Assembly: GCF_009870125.1 (NCBI RefSeq)
Contig: NW_022881707.1
Location: forward strand, 124,001 to 188,000
Direction of reading: 5' to 3'
DNA length: 64,000 nt
Origin: Drosophila pseudoobscura
Taxonomy: Eukaryota > Arthropoda > Insecta > Diptera > Drosophilidae
In this document: in pieces, positions 13,478-23,329 of the stretch
Layout of the letters: each line of letters starts with the position of its first letter
Numbering within the stretch: position 1 is the stretch's first letter
Translations under genes and position numbers: made by a program
The notes under the pieces: model-generated
What the model was told of the DNA's origin: nothing
Databases searched by the model: none
Seen by the model: only the letters and a program-made list of their open reading frames with translations

Positions 13478-15034
13478 TTAAGGATGTGTCTGCTTGTTGT
13501 TGTTTAACACATCCTTCTGCCGGTTTCCCGGAGGGTTACATTTGGGACATACCGGTTTGTAAGTATCTTTTGTTCCACACCCGTAGCAAAAGATCTTACG
13601 AGGACCTACACAATCGTCAAATTTATGACCTTTGTTGTCACAGTTCCAGCAAGTTGGAACTGACTGTGAAGTACGACGTTGTATTTGACACACTTCATTA
13701 TGCTCGATGAAGTCATCGAATAGCTGCTCGCTATCGTCTGGACCTGACAATTCCGATACGTATGAGCGAAGAGTCCTTTGCTGGACCGATCTTATATCGT
13801 TATAAAACTGCTCGTGCTTACGTACCTCTCGTCGTAATAACGATCTATTGGCAATCTTTAAGTGAAGAAGCTCGTGGTGAAGAGTGGGCTTGGAATTTCT
13901 AATAAGTAGATTCACAACATCTTCTTCTGTAACCGAATTTTGAAGCCTATCCACGAGATCTTCGATAGCATATTGAAAGTCATCGAAGGATTCGTTTTCG
14001 CCCTGACGACGTTTCCTAATCTTTTCCCAGATATCATAGTCGGTCTCAACATCTTCAAATCTTCTTCTAAACTCTATACAAAACGTATCCCAATTAAAGT
14101 TTGGGTAATTTCGATGGAATTTCCAGTACCAATCACTAGCTTTTCCCGCGAATAAAAGATACAAGTGATCACAAAGCAATTGATAATTGTTATAAAGATT
14201 TTGTTGCGTTAGAGAACGTACTCGATAAATAAACTCATCCATCCTCATGCAAGTTTTTGAACCATCGAATTTAATGCGCCAATTCTGCATTATACTGGAA
14301 ACTTTTGCTGGTGCTACGTGTGAGCTCGAATTACTTCGATTTGCACTCGCTCTTGAAAAATCTAAAAGAACTTCTGCGTGACTATCTCGTGCTTGACCGA
14401 TACCCACGTTATTTGTTTGGTTAATGTTATTGTCACCGGAAACATCGGGAGAGATATGTTCTGGTTGTGTCAGCTGGAGTGACGCTAATTGACTTTGAAT
14501 CGAAGATTCAATTGTTTTGCTTAAAAATGAAGTTAGTTGTTCCATTAACTAAGCCTGTTGAATGCTTACAGCAGACTGGACGTAGTTAGCGATTTCCACT
14601 TGAGAGGTTATTGGAAGGGTTGTGTTGTTGGTTTCAGTTTCTGTTAGTGAGCGATCTAACCTGGATCGTTGAGTTGCTCTCGTATTCATACCCCTTCTAA
14701 TAAAATTTTGGCCCTTTTTAGGTCGATTAGACGTTCCGTCTATGGTGCTAAAAGATTCGTTAGCACTAGTTGGTCGTGTTCTTTCGGCGTTAAGCTCGGC
14801 TAACAACGTGTTGTTAGAGAATGTTAGTGCCAGAGCAGAACAATCTAATGAACAGATGGGACATTTTGGGTTTGTCCTAATCTGTTCCAAAATACAAAGT
14901 TTATGGAATTTGTGTCTACACGGGGTGTTGGCTATAATCTCACTAGTTCCCAATACTTCGTTGCAAATTCCACAAAATGGTTCTGCTTCCTGCAAAGCAG
15001 TTGTTATATCATCTGTACTTCGCCTTACAGCCAT
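13478..15034 (-). pseudogene. gag: Element E RING-Gag with one in-frame TAG
   Basis: The ATG is at 15034. Residues 21-61 form a RING-H2 finger with Cys21, Cys24, Cys39, His41, His44, Cys47, Cys58, Cys61, the same residue numbers as in A although most of the other residues differ. A TAG at 14551-14549 stops the frame; the same frame continues at once (Leu, Met, Glu...) through a Gag/capsid-like region (around residues 220-370), a CCHC knuckle (CWNCDNKGHKFDDC) and a CYGC...CPKC four-cysteine motif, ending at 13478. With the TAG, the product would be a 161-residue RING protein plus a separate capsid frame; the simplest reading is decay of a single Gag. Pol overlaps in the -1 frame. Confidence 0.87.
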
Positions 15035-15510
15035 TGTATATCAGACAATATTTAAGGAATTAAAGAAAAAAAAATAATACAAAAATTATATAAGAAGGTA
15101 TTAATTGTAATAATAATGTCTGTCTTTCCCAAATGCCAGAATACTTACGAAATATCTATTTGGTTTCAGTAGGCTTTTCTATTTTCGTTAATATGGACTA
15201 TTTATAAGTTAATGACCTCGTGCACTGAATTGGACAACTATCGCGATTTGGCAATATAAAATTGTAAATCCGAATAACTCAAGATGCCTAAAGTGAAAAA
15301 GCAGGTTTGCTTTGGTCGATCAATCCAAAATAAACTGAATTGGACAACTATCGCGATTTGGCAATATAAAATTGTAAATCCGAATAACTCAAGATGCCTA
15401 AAGTGAAAAAGCAGGTTTGCTTTGGTCGATCAATCCAAAATAAACTGAATTGGAACCGCTAAATCCTAAAACAATTCCTGTTTATTCTGATCACTGTATG
15501 GTATTGCATA
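15035..15510 (-). other. Element E leader, gag-proximal part
   Basis: This is AT-rich untranslated leader of E upstream of gag, interrupted by C at 15511. It contains a perfect tandem duplication (15224-15443). No coding sequence is supported. Confidence 0.75.
15224..15454 (-). repeat. 110-bp tandem repeat in the E leader
   Basis: Two adjacent copies with a period of exactly 110 bp (15224-15333 and 15334-15443) appear identical, followed by 11 nt of a third. Diverged relatives of the unit's end continue beyond (gctaaatcc at 15459) and again on the far side of C near 63358-63400, so the leader was a minisatellite before C inserted. Confidence 0.92.
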
Positions 15511-15514
15511 ACTG

Positions 15515-16383
15515 TGTAACGAACCTGCTTTTTGGGCTCGCTTGAGTTTGCTGGGCTTGCTCAGCGGTCGGCAGATTCGCAGCAACGTATTTTTATTGTT
15601 GCCCCCAACGACAAATGATAAGACTCTCCTTTTCCTTTTGTTTGATTTTCGCTTCATTCGCAATTCTATTAGGACTTAGGGCTAGGTGTTACAGTTTCTC
15701 TTAATTACCGATCTCCACCACGCGGGGGCTCTCGTCGGGTGTGGCAGCGTCGAGGCTATTGATTGGGGCAAGTTGACCTCCGCTATTGCTTTGGTCCGCC
15801 ACTCGAATCCGCACTCCACGTCTCGCACTCCCCTCCTAGCTTGCGCCGGCGTACGGGGATCTTCACTTAACTTAGACTTACTCTGGGGGGCAGGCGGGGC
15901 CTGTCTGCCTGCTGCTACACTTCACTACACTTCTTTGTTTCGTACCGAGTATCACTCTTGCGTTTCGACCGGGTCTCAACGTGCGCACGCGCTTACTTAT
16001 CCGCGGGAAAAGAGACCCGCTTTGACGCCGCCGCCTCCTTTTATAGCCCCTTGCCAGGCCCCGGCTCGGCGTCGGTAGTTTTCCATCGCCGTCTCCTGGT
16101 TTCCACGGCCTTCGTAACGGGGCCTGGCCGGCGGCGTGATCCCGTACCCTTATTTGGTCATGCGCCAGATTACTGCCGGCCCGATCCCGCCGTTTCCTTT
16201 GCCTCTCTTGTGTCTCTCTCTCCGAGAGCAGGGCACTTCCCCTCTCGAGGCCCTTGGCCTCTTCGCCGCGTCCGGATAACCGTGGGCATCTGGCCTGACC
16301 TTCGCCTTATCCGGCCGGCCGTCAGCTTTTATCCGACTGTGCTTTTGGTCGCACTCGGCCTGTGGGAACCATGGTTCCTCACA
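15515..16383 (-). repeat. C 3' LTR
   Basis: This 869-bp LTR pairs with 62432-63300. In the minus orientation it holds a canonical TATA box (ctataaaagg, 16037-16046) and, further downstream, an AATAAA signal (15592-15597), which gives an ordinary U3-R-U5 arrangement. It is followed at 16384 by the polypurine tract. Confidence 0.93.
15592..15597 (-). terminator. AATAAA polyadenylation signal in C 3' LTR
   Basis: The minus strand reads caataaaaat here, about 450 nt downstream of the LTR TATA box and about 80 nt before the LTR end. The position suits the R/U5 border. It is inferred from motif and position only. Confidence 0.55.
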
Positions 16384-16400
16384 CCCCCCTCTTTCTTCCC
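16384..16400 (-). other. C polypurine tract
   Basis: The minus strand reads GGGAAGAAAGAGGGGGG directly before the 3' LTR start TGTGAGG. This is the expected plus-strand primer of reverse transcription, immediately adjacent to U3. Confidence 0.85.
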
Positions 16401-16763
16401 GTAGCGGAATACTTCCGTTTTCCGCGATCTCGGGATGGGGTGGGCTTTCCTCATTCAAACGGCCCGAAGTTGCGCGCGCCCTTTGTTGTACCTGGGATCG
16501 CCGGCGTTCTGGCGCCCTCTGGCGCCTTGGCTCGGGGGCGCTGTCAGCCCTTGCACTTTTCTGGCTGGCGCCGACTCCCGCCTATCGATAAGGTGTAGGG
16601 GCGCTTCTGCGATCCACTCGATACTTCCCCCCCTAGTCGATATTCCGTTTTCTTCTTTTCTTTGTTTTCTCTTTATTCATATTCTCCCGCGTGTTCTGCC
16701 CTTTTTTCCTTTTGTGTTTCTTCTGCCCCCCCTCCCCCTTTTTCTTTTCTTCTCCGTCTTCCT
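16401..16763 (-). other. C region between ORF3 and polypurine tract
   Basis: This ~360-nt 3' untranslated stretch is purine-rich on the coding strand (long pyrimidine runs on the plus strand). No feature beyond the composition is visible. Confidence 0.6.
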
Positions 16764-17461
16764 TTATTTTTGTTCTCGGAATACCTCCGTGCGCGTGGCC
16801 GACATGGCGATGCGGTAACGCGTACCTCGCTCGCTTACCAATTTTTTCACCCGTCTACCCACGAGGCGTATCTGGGCCTGTGCGCGGCTCACTGCCGCCG
16901 GCCACTCCTCCCGCGGGATCGCCTTCCAGTGGCCCGTGGCTGCCGGTGCTGAGCTCTGCCGCTGCAGGGCCGGCCGCTTGGGTCTTGCCTGGGGCTCCGG
17001 GCAGGAGGCCTGCCTCTTCAGTGTTGGGCGCTCGACCGCCCCCGACCTCTCCGGCGCGGGCCACACCCACGGACCGCGTTCCCACGCCTCGACCTCCGCG
17101 TGTTCCGTCGCCTCCGCCGTCGCCGCCTCCGCCGTCGCCGTCTCCGCCGTTGCCGCCTCTGCCGTCGCCGCCTCTGCCGTCGCCGTCTCCGCCATCGCCG
17201 GCGCGGGATCCGATTTGGGGTTTCTCCTCCGCGGGTCCCTGTCGTTGCTGCCGAGGGGGCTCTCCTCCCACACCCGGGCGCCGGTCTCTGGCTGAGTCTC
17301 GCACGGGGCGGGCTCCGAGGCCCACGTGATGTGCAGGGTCTGATGGTGCCACACCATCCCCTGGCGCACGGCGGTCCTCACCTCCTGTGACACGTATGGC
17401 CCTATTACGGCCGCCTCCGGTCCCCTCCATTGTGGCTGCTGCTGCCACTGCCCGTTCTCTT

Positions 17462-17492
<31 letters not shown>

Positions 17493-18446
17493 CTGCTGAT
17501 GTTGGTGCTGCTGCTGCTGCTGCTGCGGCTGCTGCTGCTGCTGCGGCTGCTGCTGCTGCTGGTACTGCTGATGCTGGTACTGCTGATGCTGCTGCTGCTG
17601 CTCCTCGGTTTGCGGTGGCCGCCTCTCGGGGCCCTCTTCGTCCTCGGCTGGTGGCGTAGGCTGCCACAATTCGCCTTCCTCCTCCTCGGCCTGTTGCAGT
17701 CGCCGCTGCCATTCGGCCTCGGGATTCGTGGCCCGCTCGCCCCTGGCCGGGGACTGCATCGGCGGCCGTACCACTCGGAATGGCGGGGGTGGCGGCGCCT
17801 CGTCGCTCTCGTGGCCGGGCTCCTCCTTCCTGGTGGCCTTTCTCTCCTGTCGCCGCCGCGCCTCCAGCCGCTCGTCCCTCCGCCGTCGGATCATTCGCGC
17901 CGCCTCCAGCACCCGGTGGATCCGGCGCTTCTCCTCCGCCGTCGCCTCCTGGAACTTCCGTTTTAACGCTTCGCCCCGGTCGCGCATGGTCCGCGGCTTT
18001 CTCACGCGGGCCTTCTCTTGGGCGGTTGGGGCGCGTGGACCGTCGATGCAAATCACATCGTCCTCGATCTCCCCGGCCCCCTCGTCTGAGGATACCGTCG
18101 GTGACACGGAGTCGTGGCCCGACGGCGCCGGAGATACTAACGGCGAGGCCAACAGCTGGAGGAACTGGGAGCCATCGCACCAATCCTCCTCGTCGCCACG
18201 CGAGAGCACGAACGCCCGTCGCTGACGAGAAGCCTCGGCGCGGTAGCCCCCCTCCCCCACTATCACTGCTGCTCCTCCAAGAAAGCCCTGAGGTCCTCCA
18301 TCTTCTTCTTCCCGTCCTCGTGGTTGAGCCGTTTCGTCTCCATTTTTTTTCCTTTTTTTTTTCTCTGCTGTGCTTTCTCCTTGTTGATAATTACCTTCAA
18401 GTGTCCGCCGTTCCGTCTTCCACCCGCATATATACCCGCGTTGCAT
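16764..18446 (-). CDS. C ORF3: 560-codon glutamine-rich protein of unknown function
   Basis: An open frame lies between pol and the 3' LTR in the sense orientation, where errantiviruses carry env. It starts at an ATG at 18446. The protein has no signal peptide or membrane segment. Visible parts are an acidic patch around the hydrophobic core VICID (residues ~127-135), which resembles a SUMO-interaction motif; a long Arg/Lys/Glu-rich, probably helical stretch (~142-205); a proline run (~218-222); a polyglutamine tract broken by His, Pro and Tyr (~283-338); ATAEA-type repeats (~419-446); and a basic C terminus. The region is GC-rich, so chance open frames are long: two other frames are also open for over 160 codons. 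A short frame with a better ATG context (18343) overlaps the 5' end. I assign no function. It could be an accessory protein or captured host sequence. Confidence 0.55.
17459..17610 (-). repeat. CAG/CTG triplet-rich tract in C ORF3
   Basis: This imperfect (CTG)n tract on the plus strand reads as CAG, i.e. Gln, in ORF3. Interruptions (His, Pro, Arg, Tyr codons) preserve the ORF3 frame. Such tracts vary in length by slippage. Confidence 0.85.
18263..18343 (-). CDS. Short 26-codon frame overlapping the start of C ORF3
   Basis: The ATG at 18343 follows a run of A and is followed by G, a good initiation context. It encodes 26 charged, helix-prone residues (METKRLN... ending FLEEQQ) and stops at TGA 18265-18263. 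It lies in the frame from which a -1 change would enter ORF3. It may be the true N terminus of ORF3 separated by a frameshift, a regulatory upstream frame, or chance. Confidence 0.3.
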   Translation of the reverse strand: METKRLNHEDGKKKMEDLRAFLEEQQ

Positions 18447-19621
18447 TACCAGTCGTTCCCTCTAACGGTGCCGGTGCGTCGGGTTCGGTCTCTCTTGCCT
18501 GGTTCTAACGGTTGTTACGTATGTGCTCATGGCTTGTCTCTTTACCGGCCGCGCTCTCTAACGGCATCTTTCCCCTGGTTGGGTGAGTACCGACGCGCTC
18601 TCCGCTCTCTATCCGGCTTCGCCTTGTCTTTTTTTTTTGGATACTGTTGTGTTCTCGCCGCGTTCTGTGTTGGCTGACGGATAATATATTTTTTTTTCAT
18701 CTTTGATGGACCCACCCCCTTCCCATTTGTGGTACGTACATTTGTTTTCTGTATATATATATTCTCCTTTTATTTTAATTACACTCTACTTCCCTGCTAC
18801 CGTCGCCCTGTTCTTCCTCCCGTGCTGATTGGACCCTCCTTGGCCTGGGTGAGTTCTCCCGACCCGGATGCCTTTTACTTAACCCTTTCTTCCTTTCCAG
18901 CTCGCCCTCTGCCCTCACTGCGGGTCGCTTGCCGCGATTCCGCTCGTGAACAACGGGTCCTTCGACCCTCCGCCCGGGCTGGAATCTTTGGCTCACATCC
19001 CAGGGCAACTACTACGCGCCCCCGGCCGGACTCTTTTGACCGGCGTCTCCCTCACACAGTGGCTCGGACCCGAGGATCATCCGACTCCTCGCCCGGTAGA
19101 CCACGCATGAGCGGCACCCGTCGTTCCGGCCCGACGCTTGTAGTTGCCCTGTGAGACCGCGTTGAGGCGTGAGCCTGGCCCCTGGGCTTTCTTTGGTCAT
19201 CCGCTGCCTGAGATTACCCTCCCCGGCCCCGGATTCGCCTCCCAGCTTTGGGGACGCGTTTCCTGTTCAGGTTTGCTGAGCTTTTCCCTCTTCTCGCATT
19301 ATTTTTCTTTACTCCTACTAATTCTCACTCTTTTTTTCCAGATCGTTCCAACCACGGCTTTCCTGCTCTTCCTTTTTTTTTTTTAAATCTAAGTGCGCCA
19401 GTCCGTCACCCTGCGTGCTGACGAGTCTCGTGCGTGTCCTGCGCGGCACCCTTCCCCCGTGTCTGAGTGCACCAGTCCGTCACCCTGCGTGCTGACGAGT
19501 CTCGTGCGTGTCCTGCGCGGCACCCTTCCCCCGTGTCCTGCGTGGCACCCTACCGTTCCCGGTCCTGCGCGACCCTTTTAGGGCGACCCACTCCATCCAT
19601 TCCCTCTCACCCCTGCGTTCA
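18447..19621 (-). other. C intergenic region between pol and ORF3
   Basis: About 1.2 kb is GC-rich and has several pyrimidine-rich plus-strand runs. It holds a 74-bp tandem duplication (19392-19539). No coding sequence on the minus strand is convincing. It might contain a splice acceptor or promoter for ORF3, but no clear site is visible. Confidence 0.55.
19392..19539 (-). repeat. 74-bp tandem duplication in C
   Basis: Two adjacent copies start at 19392 (agtgcgcca...) and 19466 (agtgcacca...), with one visible substitution. A partial third copy of the cctgcg(c/t)ggcaccct segment follows. Confidence 0.88.
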
Positions 19622-20922
19622 TCAATCGTCGGGCTGGGGTTTCAGGTCTCGTATGTGGGCCGTTCTCTTTTTCCTGTCGCCCTCCTTTCTTAGGCTGCAG
19701 ATAACGGGGGATATGAAGTCCTCTATCTGGTACGGCCCATCGTACCTTGGTGCCAGCTTCGCGGCGAATCCCTCCGCTGCATTGGACAGGTGATGCTGTT
19801 TGGCCCATACGGTTTCTCCCACTTTGGGTCTCCACGGTCTTCTTCTCAGGTTGTAGTGCCTGGCCTGATCCTGGGCTGCCCTTTCCAAGTTTCGTCGTAC
19901 CAACTGAAACAGCTCTTTTAACTTCTTCGCATTTTCTTCCGGTGTCTCTGTGCCCTGCCCCGTGCCTACCGTCTCCTCATCATATAGAGCCTTGGGCAGC
20001 CGGGGTTCCCTTCCTTGCACCACGAACGCCGGTGAATATCCCGTTGCATCCGACACTCCCGAATTCATGGCCAGCATTAGCTCCTGCCATTTTTCGTCCC
20101 AACACCTTTGATCGCCCTCGGTGAACTGAGCGATCATGGTCTTTATTGTTCTGTTTGTTCGCTCTGTCGGGTTTTCTTGCGGCGTGTATGGCGCCGTGAA
20201 CTGGTGGCGGACTCCTAGCTGCTCCAGAAATCGTTTAAATGCCCTGCCCGCAAACTGCACCCCATTGTCCGTAATGAAGACTTTGGGTGCCCCAAACCGG
20301 GCTATTATGCGTTCTCGACAGGCCTTTATTAGTGCCTCGGCTGTGGCCTTCCTCAGCGGCACCAACTCGGTCCATTTTGAGAATCAATCCACTAGCACCA
20401 GCAGCATCGAGTTCCCATGCTTCGATCTCGGCAGAGGACCCACGAAGTCCGCGCATACCGTTGCCCATGGCTCTTCCGGTACCTGTGTCAACATCTCCCC
20501 TGCCGCTTGTAGCTGACTTGGTTTAAAACGCAGACACAGTTCGCACTTCCGCACGTAGGCCCTCACGTCTCTGTACATCCCCGGCCAGTAATACCTTGCC
20601 GCCACCCGTGCCGCGGTTCTCCTTCCGCCGGCGTGGCCTGCCTCCGGGTTATCGTGGCTCTCCTTTAAAACCCTTTCTCGGGCATATTTCGGCACACATA
20701 ACTTCCACGAGGCGACTTCTTCGCTCCCGGCCCGGTGCGGAATGTGCCGGTACAAGTTCCCCCCCTTCTCCACATAGTCGGGGTACTTTGGGGCTTCTTT
20801 CCTGATCTTCTCGGCCATGCCTTCTAACCACTTGCAGGGCGGCTCGCCCACTGGCGGTGTTCCCTCCACATTTCTTATTCGACGGCCTCGCTCCTCCACC
20901 GGCTGTCGGGAGAGTGCGTCGG
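19622..20922 (-). pseudogene. pol: C pol, integrase portion
   Basis: The first part (20899-20384) holds the integrase zinc module (His, His, then CELC) and the first catalytic Asp in the segment ADFVGPLPRSKHGN. It stops at TGA 20386-20384 in place of the Trp usually found after LVLVD, and the same frame resumes directly. The remainder (to 19622) has TDNGVQFAG (second Asp) and PTERTNRTIK (Glu), and a C-terminal domain ending HIRDLKPQPDD. The catalytic triad is therefore complete but a single nonsense codon separates its members. The connection to the RNase H part is also broken (see 20923-22868). Confidence 0.87.
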
Positions 20923-22868
20923 CTATCTGGCTATCTGGCTATCGGCTATACAGGAAAGCTGTCCTTTCCTGTATGCGATTTCAAAGTCGTACTGCTGCAA
21001 CTCTAATGCCCATCTCGCCACTCTTCCCGACGGACTCTCTATGCTATTTAACCATTTCAGAGCCATGTGGTCCGTGACCACCTTGAAGCGATACCCTTCC
21101 AAGTATGGCCTCAACCGGCGTATGGCCCACACAATGGCCAGACATTCTTTCTCCGTCGCCGAATAGTTCCTTTCGGGTCCGTTTAGCGTCCTGCTAGCAT
21201 ACGATATTACCCGCTCTCCCCTTTCCGTCTCCTGCGTGAGAATCGCGCCCAGCCCATAATCACTGGCGTCTGTCTGCAGGATGAATTTCTTCGAGAATTC
21301 AGGGCACGCCAGCACGGGGTCCGCCACTAGTCTTCTCTTCACCTCCTCGAACGCTTCCTGCCGTTCCCGGGTCCAGACCCATTCTGTCTTCTTCTTGAGG
21401 AGCCCGGTGAGAGGCTGCACTAGGGTGGCGAAGTCGGGCACGAACCTCCGGTACCACGAGGCCACTCCCAAGTACTGTCTTAGCTCCTTGACATTGGTCG
21501 GCGGTTTCAGTTCGGCGATGGCTGCGACTTTCTCGGGGTCCGTACATATCCCTTCGCCGGTTACCTTGTGGCCCAGATACCGCAGCTCTTTCCTGAAGAA
21601 TTCGCACTTGTCTGCATTCAGCCGCAAGTTGGCCAAGCGGAGCCGTCGAAACACCTCTTTCAGGTTTCTTCGGTGTTCTTCTTCTGTTCGCCCGATGACC
21701 ACTATGTCATCCTGGTACGCGAATGCGTGCGGCATCATCTCGGGCCCTATCACTTGGTCTAATGCCCGTTGAAAGGTGGCCGACGCGGAGTGTAACCCAA
21801 ACGGCATCACCTTCCATTGGTATAGCCCCTTGCCGGGCACCGTGAACGCCGTGATCGGCCGGCTGCTCTCGGCCAGGGGGATCTGCCAATATCCATCCTT
21901 CAGATCCAGGCTACTTATGAACTTTGCTTCCCGCAGCTGATCGAGTATGTAATCGATCCTGGGCATTGGGTATGCGTCCTTTACTGATCTCGCGTTCACT
22001 TGACGAAAGTCCACGCACAATCTCCACTTGCCATTCTTCTTCTTCACCATCACTATAGGCGAACTGTAGGGGCTCTTTGACGGCTCTATGCATCCCTTTT
22101 CTAACAGTTCGTCCACTTTCTGGTTAATCTCGGCCTGCATTTTGGGGTTCTTCGGGTAATACCTTTGTTTAATCGGTTGCGGGTCACTCATGGTGATTGT
22201 ATGCACCGCCACATTAGACACCCCCTCGATCTTGGCAAACGCCTCCAACTCTCGGGCCAAGAAGTCCTCCACGGGCTCTTCCCTCGCCCCCTCATTCCCG
22301 TTTGTGCTTTCCGCCACCTCTCGGGCGGCCGTTCTTAGGGTCGTGTCCGTCTTGTTGTCGTATTCCGGTCCTGTCTCTCCAGCTTCGGCCTTCGCCACTG
22401 ACAGTCTTTCCTCCTGGCCTCCTCGTTCCCGATCTTGGGCAGGGATCACCACCCTGTGTCCTGCACAGGTCACCACTGCCCCGACCGCGCGGAGGAAATC
22501 CCATCCCAACACTAACTCGTCGATCACACCCGGCAATATGAGTAGCACCATTGGGATCTCCCTGTTCCCAAAGCCTACCTTCGTTTCGATCTGGTGTGTG
22601 ATCTCCTGGCTATGGCCATCTGCCAACCTCACCCTTTTCCTTGCCGCCACCTCCCGGCCTTCACCCTTCAGTCGGTCCGCCAGCTCGCGGCTCACGAAAC
22701 TGCTGGTGGCTCCTGTATCCACCGTGGCTTGCAGCTCCACGCCCGCGACCTCCACTACTGCGGATAACTGCTCCTCCTCGCTGATCAGCCTGCCGACTAG
22801 GCTTGAGGCACCGTTTCTTGCGACCCTGGCACGGCCCTCCGCGGCGTGGGTCGCGGGGCGTTTCCCGT
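20923..22868 (-). pseudogene. pol: C pol, protease-RT-RNase H portion
   Basis: This part is in the -1 frame relative to gag, with overlapping frames around 22797-22868. It shows a protease with DTGA, an RT with the LDLKDGYWQIPL segment and an active site reading YQDD instead of the usual YLDD or FLDD, and an RNase H with QTDASD, ATEKECLAI and TDHMAL. It ends at 20923 because 23 extra nucleotides made of agatagcc units (about 20922-20944) interrupt the conserved ADALSR motif. The 5' limit given is approximate: the open frame reaches further back but overlaps gag there. Confidence 0.85.
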
Positions 22869-23325
22869 CTTCCTGCAGCACTGCCATGCCGAGATGCCCA
22901 CTTTTCCGCATCTCCAGCAGTAGGTGAGCGGTCGACCGTTGCTCTCCCGGCTCCAATGATCCGCGCTCCCACACCTTCGGCACGCCTGGGCCGGATTCTT
23001 GACATATCCATCCTCGATATTGCCGTTGGTCGGTGTCGGCAAGCGGCCATGCGCTCCCCTTTCCTCCCGTGCTGCCTCCTCCAGCGGGCCGTCTTTGCAT
23101 CGTCGACACGCCGTCGTGTCGGCCGGCTTGTGGAAGGGATTCGCTGCCCGGGCTTTCACGGTGGGATTCTCCCGTTGGAACTCTAGGCGGTCCCTTTCCA
23201 GCGCCTCGAACTCGTCTGCCAGTTCCATCATGGTGTCGAGATCCTTGCACCGGTGTGGTCTCATATACGCTCTCAAGTCGGGCATGCTATTCTCCCGAAT
23301 CAACTCCGTTTGCTCCTCTTGGGGA
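22797..23325 (-). pseudogene. gag: C gag, 3' part
   Basis: This continues the C Gag after the A array: residues starting CPQEEQTEL, a helical region, then two zinc-knuckle-like motifs. Both knuckles are imperfect: CRRCGSADHWSRES lacks the last Cys, and CWRCGKVGISAWQC has Ile where His is expected. Gag ends at 22797 after VPQA. The frame matches that of 61560-62362 once one CATT is removed. Confidence 0.85.
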
Positions 23326-23329
23326 CATT

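Noticed and set aside
15466..15663. 65-codon minus-strand frame with KRKSNKRKRR at the C LTR edge (also 62371-62580)
   Set aside because: It lies in the LTR and crosses the insertion boundary at the left copy, so it is not a conserved gene.
17387..17966. Long plus-strand frames with poly-Leu and poly-Ala in element C
   Set aside because: They are mirror frames of the CTG/CAG tract in GC-rich DNA. The sense-strand poly-Gln frame is longer and in the right orientation.
16855..18183. 442-codon minus-strand frame with poly-Ala overlapping C ORF3
   Set aside because: It is a shifted reading of the same triplet tract; I kept only the 560-codon frame, and that with modest confidence.
18729..19154. 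Plus-strand frame of 141 codons in element C
   Set aside because: It is antisense to the element in a GC-rich untranslated region, with no domain and a composition typical of chance frames.
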